Assembly (NCBI GenBank): GCA_046758905.1
Contig: JBHIBC010000038.1
Span: 1 to 28,205, forward strand
Reading direction: 5' to 3'
Length of the DNA stretch: 28,205 bases
DNA from: JBHIBC01 sp046758905
GTDB taxonomy: Bacteria > Acidobacteriota > Polarisedimenticolia > Gp22-AA2
The position numbers and the translations under genes were made by a program. Of the stretch, positions 5,761-15,400 are shown one piece after another. How positions within the stretch are numbered: the stretch's first letter is position 1; each line of letters starts with the position of its first letter. Under the pieces are notes generated by a model that did not search any database, was not told the DNA's origin, and saw only the letters and a program-made list of their open reading frames with translations.

Positions 5761-7020
5761 TCAGCGGAAGCGCTCCCGCACGTACCGGTCATGGTAGCGC
5801 GCGATGCTCTCGAGGATCGCCGAGGCCAGGCGATCCTTGAAGGCCGGGTTCCGGAGCCTCCTCTCCTCGTCGGGATTGCTGATGAAGGCGACCTCGATCA
5901 GCACGGCCGGCATGGTAGCGCCCATCAGGACGCGGAATGGCGCCTGCTTGATGCCCCGGTTGGCGATCCCCAGCGCGTCGTTCAGGTTGTCCTGCACCAC
6001 CTCGGCGAGATCGCTCGACTCCTTGAGGAAGGCCGACTGCGCGATGTCCCAGAGGACCATCTGCAGGCTGCTGTCGTCCGGGACGCCGGCGTCGAGGCCG
6101 AGGGTGTTGTTCTCGATCGCGGCGACGGCGCGCGCCTCGTCGTCTGTGGCCTGGTAGGACAGGAAGTAGGTCTCGGCGCCGCGCGCGTTGCCGCGACGCG
6201 AGGCGTTGGCGTGGATGCTGACGAAGAGGTCGGCGTGGTTGTGGTTCGCGATCGCGGTCCGCTCGTCGAGCGGCACGGCGACATCGCTCTCGCGGGTCAG
6301 GATCACCTCGGCCGGCAGCTCCTGCAGGATGAGCCCCCGGAGCCGCATGGCGACGTCGAGCGTGACGTCCTTCTCGACCAGCCCCGAGGGGCCGCGCGCG
6401 CCGGTGTCGTCTCCGCCGTGACCGGGGTCGAGGACCACCACGAACTCGGCCCGCGGCCGCGGCGGCAGGTACCCCTCCGGCGGCGGAGCGGTTTCACCCT
6501 CCTCCGGGAGGACCCCTCCGGGCCCCGGCGCCGCGCCCTCGCCTCCGGCCGGAGGCTCCGGCGCCCGCCCGGGCGGCCCCGGGCCGGGGATCCCGACGGC
6601 CATGGGCGGTGCCTGCTTCCGCCTCAGGTCCAGGATGATCCGGAACGGCTCCCCCATCTCGAAGGCGGAGAAGGTCCCGAACTGATCCTCGGTGTAGAAC
6701 ACGATCTCCGAGGACCGGAATCCCCGCACGAAGCGGATCCGGCGCAGGATGTCGCCGCCGAAGTCCCTCTTCTTGAACGGCGCCTGGACCGACCGCTCGT
6801 TGAGCGCGACGAACACCTTCCTGCGCCCCTTGCGGATCTCGTAGTCCGGCCTGCGCGTGAACTCGATGATCACGCGCACGCCCGCGGGATTCTCGACCGT
6901 CCGCAGGGTGAAGCCGATGGGCTGCTCCTGCCGGGCGGCGGCCGGAGCGGCGCAGAGCAGCGCCCCTAGGATCAGCGCGGCGGAGGCGAGGGGGGCTGGG
7001 ATCGATCGGCGGGTCGGCAA
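5761..7020 (-). CDS. N-acetylmuramoyl-L-alanine amidase (AMIN + Amidase_3)
   Basis: This is a periplasmic zinc amidase that cuts the bond between muramic acid and the stem peptide, acting in cell separation and wall turnover. The 419-aa protein has a signal peptide (about 1-29, ending AAPAAA). An AMIN-like beta domain (about 35-135, ending FRIILDL) follows, then a Pro/Gly-rich linker (about 138-190) and an Amidase_3 domain (193-415). Zinc and catalytic residues are all visible: H201 in DPGHGG, E216 in LVEKD, H270 in SIHAN and E376 in IEVAFISN. The start is TTG at 7020, with GGGAG upstream at suitable spacing. It opens the five-gene operon; the promoter candidate is at 7107-7135. It is AmiC-like in architecture, but I give no symbol because orthology is uncertain. 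Confidence 0.94.
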   Translation of the reverse strand: MPTRRSIPAPLASAALILGALLCAAPAAARQEQPIGFTLRTVENPAGVRVIIEFTRRPDYEIRKGRRKVFVALNERSVQAPFKKRDFGGDILRRIRFVRGFRSSEIVFYTEDQFGTFSAFEMGEPFRIILDLRRKQAPPMAVGIPGPGPPGRAPEPPAGGEGAAPGPGGVLPEEGETAPPPEGYLPPRPRAEFVVVLDPGHGGDDTGARGPSGLVEKDVTLDVAMRLRGLILQELPAEVILTRESDVAVPLDERTAIANHNHADLFVSIHANASRRGNARGAETYFLSYQATDDEARAVAAIENNTLGLDAGVPDDSSLQMVLWDIAQSAFLKESSDLAEVVQDNLNDALGIANRGIKQAPFRVLMGATMPAVLIEVAFISNPDEERRLRNPAFKDRLASAILESIARYHDRYVRERFR

Positions 7021-7106
7021 CGTGGGCGCTCCCGGGAGGCCGCGCGCCGGCTCGCGATCCGCCCGACCCGCGGGCGTTCGGGTGGGACGCGGGCGCGGCC
7101 CGAGCG

Positions 7107-7135
7107 AATCTAACAGACGGGTCGGGTCAAATCAA
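7107..7135 (-). promoter_or_regulatory. Candidate promoter of the amidase-rdgB operon
   Basis: On the minus strand TTGATT (7135-7130) and TAGATT (7112-7107) are separated by exactly 17 bases. Each matches the consensus at four of six positions. The predicted transcript start near 7100 is about 80 bases before the amidase TTG. The -35 lies within the last codons of asnB. Confidence 0.45.
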
Positions 7136-9094
7136 GGCGGAGGCCGATCCCCCGGGGGTCTCGAGCAGGTCGCCTCCCGCCAAGTGGCGCGAGTGCCACA
7201 GTTGCAGCATCAGCAGGGTCCACAGGAGCCGGCCGTTGTCCCGCCTGCGCCCCATGTGCTCTTCCAGGAGCCCGCTCACCACCGCGGGGCGGAGGATCCC
7301 GGCCCGCGTCACCCGCGCGGGGTCGAGGGCCCGGCGCAGGAGCGGGCCGAGCGAGCCGTGCATGAAGCGGGCGATCGGGATGTTGAAGCCGCGTTTGGCC
7401 CGGGAGAGCGTCTCCCGCGGCAAGCGGTCCCGGAGCGCCAGCCTCAGGACCCGCTTGGACCTCAGGCCGCGCAGCTTCGCGCTCGCCGGCAGCCGGGCCA
7501 CGTACTCCACCAGCGGGTGGTGCAGGAACGGGGCCCGCACCTCGAGCGACGTCGCCATCGACGCCCGGTCGATCTTGGTGAGCAGGTCGTCCTGCAGGAA
7601 CATCAGGAAATCGGTCAGGAGCAGCGTGTCGAGCGGGTCGCGCGGCGCGAGGTCGCGCGCGGCGGCACGCGCCTCGGCCAGCGCGTCATCCTCCGGCCCG
7701 TCGGAGAGGGCCCGCAGCGCGTCGTCGGAGAGCAGGATCCCTCGACTCGCGGCCGGGAAGGCCCCGAACCAGATCTGGTGCCGGACCACCGGAGCCAGCT
7801 CGGCGGCGGCGACGAACTTCTTCAGCAGGAACTCGAGCCCGACGTTGGAGAACGAGGGCGGGACCGCGTCCGCCACCCGGCGGACCAGGGCGCGCGCCGG
7901 GCGCGGCAGCCTCCCGTAGGCCCGCGCCAGCCGCTCGCCGACGTAGGTCGGGTAGCCGGCGAACAGCTCGTCCCCCCCCTCGCCGCCGAGGGCGACGCGG
8001 ATGCGCCGGCGGGCGAATCGCGACAGCAGGTAGGTCGGCACGAGCGAGGCGTCGGCGAGGGGCTCGTCCATCATGCGGCCGAGCGCGACCAGCGCGCCGA
8101 GCAGCTGCGGCTCGCCCACGATCCACTCGTGGTGGTCGGTGCCGATCCGGGCGGCCGCCCGGCGGGCGTAGCCGGCCTCGTCGAAGTCCTCGTCCTCGAA
8201 GCCCAGCGTGAAGGTCGGGATCGGCCTCCCGGAGGCCTCCACCGCCAGTGCGGCGATGCAGCTCGAGTCGACGCCGCCGCTGAAGAAGATGCCGACCGGC
8301 ACGTCGGCCCGCAGCCGGAGCCGCACCCCCTCCATGAGCAGCCGCCGCACCTCCGCGGCCGCCTCCCTCAGGTCGGGCTCCGGCTTCCGGTTCGCGGCGA
8401 AGAAGCGGCGCAGGTTCCAGTAGGGGCGCACCCGGACGCTCCCCCTCTCGGCGATCAGCACGTGCCCGGCCGGCAGCTTGCGGACGTCCCGGAACGGCGT
8501 GTGGGGCGCCGGGAAGTAGCCGTAAGCCAGGTACCGGGTGAGGGCCCGGAGGTCGATCTCGCGGCTGACGCTCGGATGGGCGAGCAGCGCCTTGATCTCC
8601 GACGCGAACAGCAGCCCGCCGCCGCGCTCCGCGTAGTAGAGGGGCTTCTCGCCCGCCCGGTCGCGCGCCAGCACCAGACGGTCGTCGCGCGCGTCGAAGA
8701 CCGCGAGGGCGAACATTCCGTTGATGCGGGAGACGAAGTCGAGCCCGTGCTCCTCGTAAAGGTGCGGGATCACCTCGGTGTCGCAGCGGGTCTCGAATCG
8801 GTGGCCGCGCTTCTCCAGCTCGCGGCGCAGCTCGGGGTGGTTGTAGATCTCGCCGTTGCAGATCACCCTCAGCCGGCCCGACTCGTCCGTGAAGGCCCGC
8901 GCCCCGATGCCGAGGTCGACGATGCCGAGCCGCCGGTAGCCGAAGGTGAGGCGCGGCCGGCCGTTGTCCCCGACCTCCAGGACGCAGGAGCCGTCGGGGC
9001 CCCGGTGGGCCAGCGTCGCCGCCATGCTGGCGACCAGGCCCGGGTCGGGCCGCGCCGTGCCGCGCAGGTCGGCGATGCCCACGATGCCGCACAT
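7127..9094 (-). CDS. asnB: Asparagine synthase (glutamine-hydrolysing)
   Basis: It converts aspartate to asparagine with ATP, using ammonia released from glutamine. The 655-aa protein begins MCGIVGIADL, so Cys2 becomes the N-terminal nucleophile of the class II glutaminase domain (about 1-210). HRGPDG (30-35), RLGIVDL, CNGEIYN (79-85) and the D-T-E-V segment complete that half. The synthetase half has the PP-loop SGGVDSS (272-278), LGGEGGDELFAGYPTY and the TKIDRASMATSLEVRAPFL block. ATG 9094 is preceded by GGGGGAG at about 8 bases. The arrangement matches AsnB/exosortase-associated asparagine synthases, which also occur in polysaccharide loci. No such locus is visible here, so free asparagine synthesis or an amidotransferase role on a sugar or peptide both remain possible. 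Confidence 0.93.
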   Translation of the reverse strand: MCGIVGIADLRGTARPDPGLVASMAATLAHRGPDGSCVLEVGDNGRPRLTFGYRRLGIVDLGIGARAFTDESGRLRVICNGEIYNHPELRRELEKRGHRFETRCDTEVIPHLYEEHGLDFVSRINGMFALAVFDARDDRLVLARDRAGEKPLYYAERGGGLLFASEIKALLAHPSVSREIDLRALTRYLAYGYFPAPHTPFRDVRKLPAGHVLIAERGSVRVRPYWNLRRFFAANRKPEPDLREAAAEVRRLLMEGVRLRLRADVPVGIFFSGGVDSSCIAALAVEASGRPIPTFTLGFEDEDFDEAGYARRAAARIGTDHHEWIVGEPQLLGALVALGRMMDEPLADASLVPTYLLSRFARRRIRVALGGEGGDELFAGYPTYVGERLARAYGRLPRPARALVRRVADAVPPSFSNVGLEFLLKKFVAAAELAPVVRHQIWFGAFPAASRGILLSDDALRALSDGPEDDALAEARAAARDLAPRDPLDTLLLTDFLMFLQDDLLTKIDRASMATSLEVRAPFLHHPLVEYVARLPASAKLRGLRSKRVLRLALRDRLPRETLSRAKRGFNIPIARFMHGSLGPLLRRALDPARVTRAGILRPAVVSGLLEEHMGRRRDNGRLLWTLLMLQLWHSRHLAGGDLLETPGGSASALI

Positions 9095-9166
9095 CGTCGC
9101 TGCTCCCCCGGGTGAGCGAGTCCGTCTTGCCCGACGATAGCACGCCGGCGCGGGGCCGCCAACCGC

Positions 9167-10243
9167 TCAGCCCGCCGCCTCGCCGCCCCGGCGCGGCGGC
9201 ACGCGGAACCGGGTCACGTCGAGCGGCGCCGGCCGCTCCGCCAGCCCGCACCGCCGGCGGGCGACGTCGAAGCGCCGGCGCAGCAGCTCCGCGTACGGCC
9301 CCGAGCCCGTCATCCGCGAGCCGTAGGCGCCGTCGTACAGCCTCCCTCCGTGCGCCTCCCGCACCAGGTGCAGCACCCGCGAGGCCCTCAGCGGATAGTG
9401 CTCCCTGAGCCACGCCGGGAACATCTGCGCAAGCTCGAGCGGCAACCGCAGCAGGATGTACCCGGCCGAGCAGGCGCCGGCACCGGCGCAGGTCTCGAGG
9501 ATCCGCTCCAGCTCGCCGTCGTTGAGGCCGGGGATCATCGGCGAGGCGAGCACGCCCACGGGGACGCCCGCCCCGGCGAGCCTCCGGATCGTCTCGACGC
9601 GCCGGCCGGGCGATGCGGCGCGCGGCTCCATCCGCCGCGCCAGCGCGCGGTCGAGGGTGGTCACCGACACCAGCACGCAGGCGATTGCCTCCGCCGCCAT
9701 CGGCGCCAGGATGTCGAGGTCGCGCAGCACCAGGTCGGACTTGGTGACGACGCTGACCGGGTGGCGGTGATCGGCGAGCACCTTCAGGATCCGCCGCGTG
9801 ATCCCGAGCCTCCTCTCGACCGGCTGGTAGGGGTCGGTGTTCGCCCCGAGCGCGATCGCCTCGCAGCGGTAGCCGGGGCGCGCGAGCTCCCTCCCGAGGA
9901 GTTCCGGCGCGGCCGGCTTGGAGAAGAGGCGCGTCTCGAAGTCGAGCCCGGGCGACAGGCCGAGGTAGGCGTGCGTCGGGCGGGCGAAACAGTAGACGCA
10001 GCCGTGCTCGCACCCTCTGTAGGGGTTGATCGACCGGTCGAAGGGGACGTCGGGCGAGTCGTTTCGGGTGATGATGGTGCGGGTCCGCTCCGGCGTGACC
10101 GTCGTCGGCAGGCTCTCGGGCGCCTCCTCCTCGACCCGGTCGGCCCCGTCCTCGTCGAGCGGCACCACCCGGTACGGCTCGTACCGCCCGGCCGGGTTGA
10201 TCACGGCCCCCCGGCCCCTGCGGATGGCCCGGCGCCGCTCCAT
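9167..10243 (-). CDS. PA0069-type radical SAM protein
   Basis: The 358-aa protein carries the radical SAM cysteine triad C78, C82, C85 in GCEHGCVYCFARPTHAYLG. The N-terminal block contains RRGRGAVINPAGRYE, LPTTVTPERTRTIITRNDSPD and PFDRSINPYRG, which characterises the PA0069/Rv2578c-like group related to spore photoproduct lyase. SAM cleavage at a [4Fe-4S] cluster is expected from the family; the substrate is not established, and DNA repair is only suggested by the relation to SplB. I chose ATG 10243 over an upstream start at 10396. It is preceded by GGAAGGGGG at good spacing, it begins at the family's conserved N-terminus, and the upstream extension is low-complexity Arg/Gly. The gene lies 72 bases upstream of asnB on the same strand, possibly co-transcribed. 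Confidence 0.9.
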   Translation of the reverse strand: MERRRAIRRGRGAVINPAGRYEPYRVVPLDEDGADRVEEEAPESLPTTVTPERTRTIITRNDSPDVPFDRSINPYRGCEHGCVYCFARPTHAYLGLSPGLDFETRLFSKPAAPELLGRELARPGYRCEAIALGANTDPYQPVERRLGITRRILKVLADHRHPVSVVTKSDLVLRDLDILAPMAAEAIACVLVSVTTLDRALARRMEPRAASPGRRVETIRRLAGAGVPVGVLASPMIPGLNDGELERILETCAGAGACSAGYILLRLPLELAQMFPAWLREHYPLRASRVLHLVREAHGGRLYDGAYGSRMTGSGPYAELLRRRFDVARRRCGLAERPAPLDVTRFRVPPRRGGEAAG

Positions 10244-10312
10244 GGCCCCCCCTTCCGGCTCCGATCCGGGCCCGGAGCGCCTCCGGCCGCGCCCCCGCCG
10301 GCGCCGCTCGTC

Positions 10313-10339
10313 TTGACGCGGTCCGGGCCCGTGGATAGT
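10313..10339 (+). promoter_or_regulatory. Weak promoter candidate for the OPT transporter gene
   Basis: TTGACG (10313-10318) and GATAGT (10334-10339) are separated by 15 bases, shorter than ideal. The start codon at 10402 is about 60 bases further on. This is the best match in the 158-base divergent region, but it is not strong. Confidence 0.3.
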
Positions 10340-10401
10340 CTCCCCCGGATGGTACATCCGAAACGCCCGTCCCGCACCCCGCTCCCGGGCGCTCACCCCG
10401 C

Positions 10402-12375
10402 ATGACGCCGCAGACCGAGCGCAGGGGACTCGCTCCCGAGGCCTACGAGCCGATCCCCTGGGAGGACTACCCGCCCTACGTCTCCAAGTCGGCCGCCCCG
10501 CGCGAGTTCAGCCTGCGGGCCGCGATCGCCGGGTGCCTGTTCGGCATCCTGTTCGGCGCCGCGAACGCCTACCTGGGACTGCGCGTCGGGCTCACCATCA
10601 GCACCTCGATCCCGATCGCCGTCCTCACCGTCCTGGCCTTCCTGATCCTCCCCCCCTTCGGCCGCATCGGGTCGATCCTCGAGGCGAACATCTCGCAGAC
10701 GGTCGGCTCGGCCTCCTCGTCGCTCGCCTCCGGGATCATCTTCACCATCCCGGCGCTGTACCTGTGGGGGAGGGATCCCGACCTGATGCAGCTGGTCGTG
10801 GTGGCCGTGACCGGCGGGCTGCTCGGCGTTCTGTTCATGGTCCCGCTGCGGCGGGCCCTGATCCGCAACGAGCACGGCCGTCTCCCCTACCCGGAGGGGA
10901 CCGCCTGCGCCGAGGTCCTGGTGGCGGCCGACCGCGGCGGCAGCGAGTCGTGGCCGATCTTCAAGGGCATCCTGGCGGGCGGGGCGGTCAAGTTCCTGGG
11001 CAACGCGCTGCACCTGTGGAGGGAGATCTTCGCGTTCCGCGTCCCGCCCCTGCCGAAGGCGGAGATCGGCCTCGACACCGGGCCGGCGTTGCTCGGCGTC
11101 GGCTACATCCTGGGCCTGCGGATCGCCACGGTCATGGTGAGCGGAGCGCTTCTCGCCTCCCTGGTTCTGATCCCCGGCCTGGCGATCTGGGGGGCCGAGC
11201 GCGCGGTGCCGCTCTACCCGGAGACCGCGCTGCTGATCCGGGACATGAGCCCCGACCAGATGTGGAACCGCTACGTCCGCTACATCGGCGCGGGCGCCGT
11301 CGCCTGCGGCGGGATCCTGTCGCTGCTCCAGGCGCTGCCGACGATCTGGGACTCGGCGAGGAGGGGCTTCCGCGAGTTCCGCCGGCGGCTGCGCGGCGGC
11401 GGGGCGACGGTGGAGCGCACGGACACCGACCTGGAGATGCCGGTGGTGCTCGGCGGCGCCCTCCTCGTGGTCCTGTTCCTGGCCCTGGTCCCGTACGTGC
11501 TCGGGTTCCTCGACTCGCTCGCGGCGCGGCTGGTCTCGGCCGGGCTGATCGCTCTGTTCGCTTTCTTCTTCGTCACGGTCTCCAGCCGCATCGTCGGGCT
11601 GGTGGGCGTCACCTCCAACCCGACCTCCGGGATGACCATCTCCACGCTGCTCGGCACCAGCGGCCTGTTCCTCCTGCTCGGATGGCGCGGGCCCGAGGCG
11701 ATGGCGCAGGCGATCGTCATCGGCGCCGTGGTGGCGGTGGCGGCCTCCATCGCCGGCGACACGTCGCAGGACCTCAAAAGCGGCTTCCTGCTCGGCGCCA
11801 CCCCGCGCCGCCAGCAGATCGGGGAGCTGCTCGGCGTCGTGACCGCGGTCACCTTCGTCTGCCTCGCGGTCGTGGTGCTGGGGAAGACGTACGGGTTCGG
11901 GACGAAGGAGCTGGCGGCGCCGCAGGCGACGCTCATGAAGATCGTCGTCGAGGGCGTGCTGTCGCAGACGATCCCCTGGGCCCTCGTGCTGATCGGCGTC
12001 GGGATCGCGCTCGCCGCCGCGGCGCTGCGGGTGCCGGTGCTCGCCTTCGCGGTCGGGATCTACCTGCCGGTGTCGACCATGACCCCGCTGTTCGTCGGGG
12101 GGCTGGTCCGCCGGCTCGTGGAGCGGCGCTGCAGGGACGACCGCGCGGTGCTGGTGAGGCGCCGCGAGCGGGGGATCCTGTTCGGATCGGGCCTGGTCGC
12201 CGGCGAGGGCCTGGTGGGCGTCGGGGTCGCCGTCTTCGCGCTGATCGCCCGGCGGCGGCCGGAAGGGCTCGGCGCCGAGTGGGCCGGGCCGCTGGAGCCC
12301 TGGGTGCCGCTGCTCGTCTTCGCCCTGATGTGCTGGCTGCTCGCCCGCACCACCCGGCTCCGGAAGGCCGCCTGA
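10402..12375 (+). CDS. OPT-family oligopeptide/metal-complex transporter
   Basis: This 657-aa polytopic inner-membrane protein has about 14-16 hydrophobic segments. It begins with an N-terminal cytosolic stretch (YEPIPWEDYPPYVSKS) leading into REFSLRAAIAGCLFG and AANAYLGLRVGLTISTSIPIAVL, the OPT signature region. Other family marks are ILEANISQTVGSASSSLASGIIFTIPAL, LPYPEGTACAEVL, VGVTSNPTSGMTI, AGDTSQDLKSGFLLGATPRRQQIGE and a late FAVGIYLPVSTMTP. OPT carriers take up oligopeptides or peptide-like metal chelates by proton symport; which applies here cannot be read from sequence. The start is ATG 10402, and no clear ribosome-binding site is seen. The gene is divergent from the radical SAM gene and converges on the RND gene at a large hairpin. 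No functional partner is adjacent. Confidence 0.93.
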   Translation: MTPQTERRGLAPEAYEPIPWEDYPPYVSKSAAPREFSLRAAIAGCLFGILFGAANAYLGLRVGLTISTSIPIAVLTVLAFLILPPFGRIGSILEANISQTVGSASSSLASGIIFTIPALYLWGRDPDLMQLVVVAVTGGLLGVLFMVPLRRALIRNEHGRLPYPEGTACAEVLVAADRGGSESWPIFKGILAGGAVKFLGNALHLWREIFAFRVPPLPKAEIGLDTGPALLGVGYILGLRIATVMVSGALLASLVLIPGLAIWGAERAVPLYPETALLIRDMSPDQMWNRYVRYIGAGAVACGGILSLLQALPTIWDSARRGFREFRRRLRGGGATVERTDTDLEMPVVLGGALLVVLFLALVPYVLGFLDSLAARLVSAGLIALFAFFFVTVSSRIVGLVGVTSNPTSGMTISTLLGTSGLFLLLGWRGPEAMAQAIVIGAVVAVAASIAGDTSQDLKSGFLLGATPRRQQIGELLGVVTAVTFVCLAVVVLGKTYGFGTKELAAPQATLMKIVVEGVLSQTIPWALVLIGVGIALAAAALRVPVLAFAVGIYLPVSTMTPLFVGGLVRRLVERRCRDDRAVLVRRRERGILFGSGLVAGEGLVGVGVAVFALIARRRPEGLGAEWAGPLEPWVPLLVFALMCWLLARTTRLRKAA

Positions 12376-12381
12376 GCGCCC

Positions 12382-12421
12382 GGCCCGCCCGCGCCCCGCC
12401 GGGGGCGATTACGGGCGGGCC
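12382..12421. terminator. Bidirectional GC-rich hairpin between convergent genes
   Basis: GGCCCGCCCG (12382-12391) pairs with CGGGCGGGCC (12412-12421). Directly inside, CGCCCC (12392-12397) pairs with GGGGCG (12402-12407) around a 4-base loop. Together they form a 16-bp stem with one 4-base bulge. It spans the whole 33-base gap between the OPT stop and the RND stop and reaches into the end of the RND gene. No T-tract follows on either strand, so it would act as a U-less terminator or 3' stabiliser. Confidence 0.55.
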
Positions 12422-15400
12422 CCCCCCTGGACGGCCGCCTCGCGGGCGCGCCCCCGGAACGCCCGCCCGAGGTCGTCCAGGATGACGTACAGCGCCGGGA
12501 CCAGCACCAACGTGATGAAGGTCGCGAACAGCACGCCGAAGGCCAGCGAGACCGCCATCGGGATCAGGAACTGCGCCTGCAGGCTCCTCTCGAGCAGCAG
12601 CGGCGTCAGCCCGGCGAAGGTGGTCAGAGAGGTGAGGAGGATGGGGCGGAAGCGGACCGCGCCGGCCTCGCGGATCGCCCGCTCGATCGGCGCTCCGGCC
12701 CGGTGGGCCCGGTTGATGAAGTCGACCATCACCAGGCTGTCGTTCACCACCACGCCGGCCAGCGCCACGATGCCGAACATCGACAGGATCGTCAGGTTCA
12801 TCCCCATCAGCAGGTGCCCGCCGATGGCGCCGATCAGCCCGAAGGGAATGGCGCTCATGACGATCAGCGGCTGGAGGTAGGACCTGAAAGGGACGGCCAG
12901 CAGCGCGTAGATAACGATCAGCGCGATGAGGAAGCCGCGCATCAGGCCGCCCATTGTCTCGCGCTGCTGCTGTTGCTGCCCCTCGAAGGTGTAGCGGACC
13001 TCGGGATAGTCGCGGAGCACGCGCGGCAGCGTGTCGGCCCTCAGGTCGGCGAGGATCCGCCGCGGGGTCCCTTTCTCGAGGTCGACGTCGGCGACGACGT
13101 CGATGACCCGGCGCCGGTCGGTCCTGTGGATCGCCGCCGGCCCGCGGGTCGGGGTCACCCGCGCCGCGGTGACGAAGGGGATCTCGACCCCGCCGGGCGT
13201 GCGGATCCGCATCTCCTCCAGGTCGCCGAGCGAGCGGCGGCGCGACTCGGGGAAGCGGACCATCACCTTGACGTCGTCGCGTCCCCGCTGGACCCGCTGC
13301 GCCTCCTCCCCGTAGAAGGCCTGGCGCACCTGGCGCGCCAGGTCCGCGAGGGTCAGCCCGGCCGCCTCCGCCTCCGGCGTGATCCGCAGCTCGAGCTCCC
13401 TCTTGCCGGCCCGAAAGGAGTCCCTGATGTCCCGCACCCCCGGGTAGCGCCGCAGCTCCTGCTTGAGCAGCGCGGCGACCTCCCGCAGGCGGCCCGTGTC
13501 CGGTCCGGACAGCTCCACGTCGATCGCGTCGCCGGTGGAGAAGAGCGACGACGTGAAGGTCAGCTCGACGGCATCTGGGATCGCCCCCGCCCGCGCCCGC
13601 CACAGGTCGACGATCTCGCCGCTGGAGATGTCGCGCTCTTCCGAGGGCGCCAGCTCGACGTTCGCCTCCCCCAGGTGGGAGCCGGCGAAGGTGGCGGCGA
13701 CGTTTCCGGCACCGCGCGTCTGGGCGCTGCGGAACGGCTGCTCGCCGATGGTGGCGAGGACGTGCCGGATCACGTCGCCGCCGCCCACCGCCTCCAGCTC
13801 CCGCTCCAGGTCGAGGGCGGTCCGCTCCAGGCGCCGGACCATCTCCGCCGTCACGGCCGCGGGGGTGCCCTGCGGCATCGTCAGCAGGGCCGCGGCGTTG
13901 TCGGCCTCCACGGGAGGGAAGAAGGTGAAATTGATCCAGCCGCCGCGGACCAGCGCGGCGGCCATGAAGAGCAGCGCCAGGCACCCGGCGAGCGTGAGAT
14001 AGCGCCACTCGATGGCCCGCTCGAGCGCCGGCCGGTAGGCCCGGGCGACGGCGAGGTCCAGGAGGCGGGCCACCCGATCCTGCACCCGCTGCCAGGCCCG
14101 GCCGATCCGGTTCCGGCAGAGCCCGTCCCGCTCGTGCCGCAGGTGCGATAGGTGGTTCGGCAGGATCAGGAGCGACTCCACCAGAGACAGCAACAGCGTC
14201 GGGATGACGATGAGCGGGATCACCCGCATGATCTTGCCGGTGTCGCCGGCGACGTTCAGGAGCGGCACGAAGGCCGCCACGCTGGTCATGACGGCGAAGA
14301 CCACCGGTACCAGCACCCGGTGGGCCCCCTCGACCGCCGCGCGCAGGCGCTCCTCGCCCTGCTGGTAGCGCGCGTATATGCTCTCCCCGACGATGATGGC
14401 GTCGTCCACGACGATACCGAGGACGACGATGAAGGCGAACAGCGAGATCAGGTTGATCGAGACCCCGAAGGTCGGCATCAGGGCGATCGCCCCGAGAAAC
14501 GACACCGGGATGCCGGCGGAGACCCAGGCCGCGAGTCGCAGCTTCAGGAACAGCGACAGGACGATCACCACCAGCACGAATCCCGCGAGGCCGTTGCGCA
14601 GCAGCAGGTCCTGGCGGCTCCTCAGGACCCTGGTCAGGTCCTGCCAGACGGTGAGCTCGATCCCCTCCGGCAGCCGGCGCCGGGCGTCGCGCAGGTACTC
14701 CCTGACCGTCTCCGCGACCCGGACGGCGTTCTGGTCCCCGACCCGGAAGACCTGGAGCAGGACCGCCGGCCTGCCGTCGAAGCGCGCCCACCGATCGGTG
14801 TCGGCGAAGCCGTCCACCACCTTCGCCACGTCCCCGACCGTGAGGCGGGTCCCGTCCGGAAGGGCGAGGAGCGGCAGCTCCTCGAACTGCCTCCCCCGGT
14901 AGGCCTGCCCCTCGGCGCGCAGCAGGATCTCCCCGCCGTCGGCCTCGACGCTGCCGCCGGGCAGATCGAGCGACGAGCGCCGCACGGCGTCGGCGACCTC
15001 CCGGAACGTGAGGCCGTAGCGCCGGAGCGCGGTCTCGGAGACCTCGACCGAGATCTCGTACGGCCGGGTGCCGAGCAACTCCACCTGGGTGATGCCGGGC
15101 AGCGATATCATGTCGTCCCGCACCCGCTCGCCGAGCAGCTTGAGCGTGCGCTCGTCGGCGTCGCCGGAGATCGCCACCTCTAGCACGTGCCGGCGGATGA
15201 GGACCTCCTCGATGACCGGCTCGTCCGCCTCCTCCGGGAAGGTGTCGATCGCGTCCACCCTCGACTTGACCTCGTCGAGCAGCTTGCGGACGCCGGCTCC
15301 CTGGAGCAGCTCGACGCTGACGGTCCCGAGGCCCTCCGAGGCGGTGGACCGGATCTTCTTGATCCCGTCGAGGTCCTGGATCGCCTCCTCGACCCGCACC

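Noticed and set aside
10244..10396. N-terminal extension of the radical SAM gene to a start at 10396
   Set aside because: The extension is Arg/Gly low complexity, and ATG 10243 has a strong ribosome-binding site and the conserved family N-terminus.
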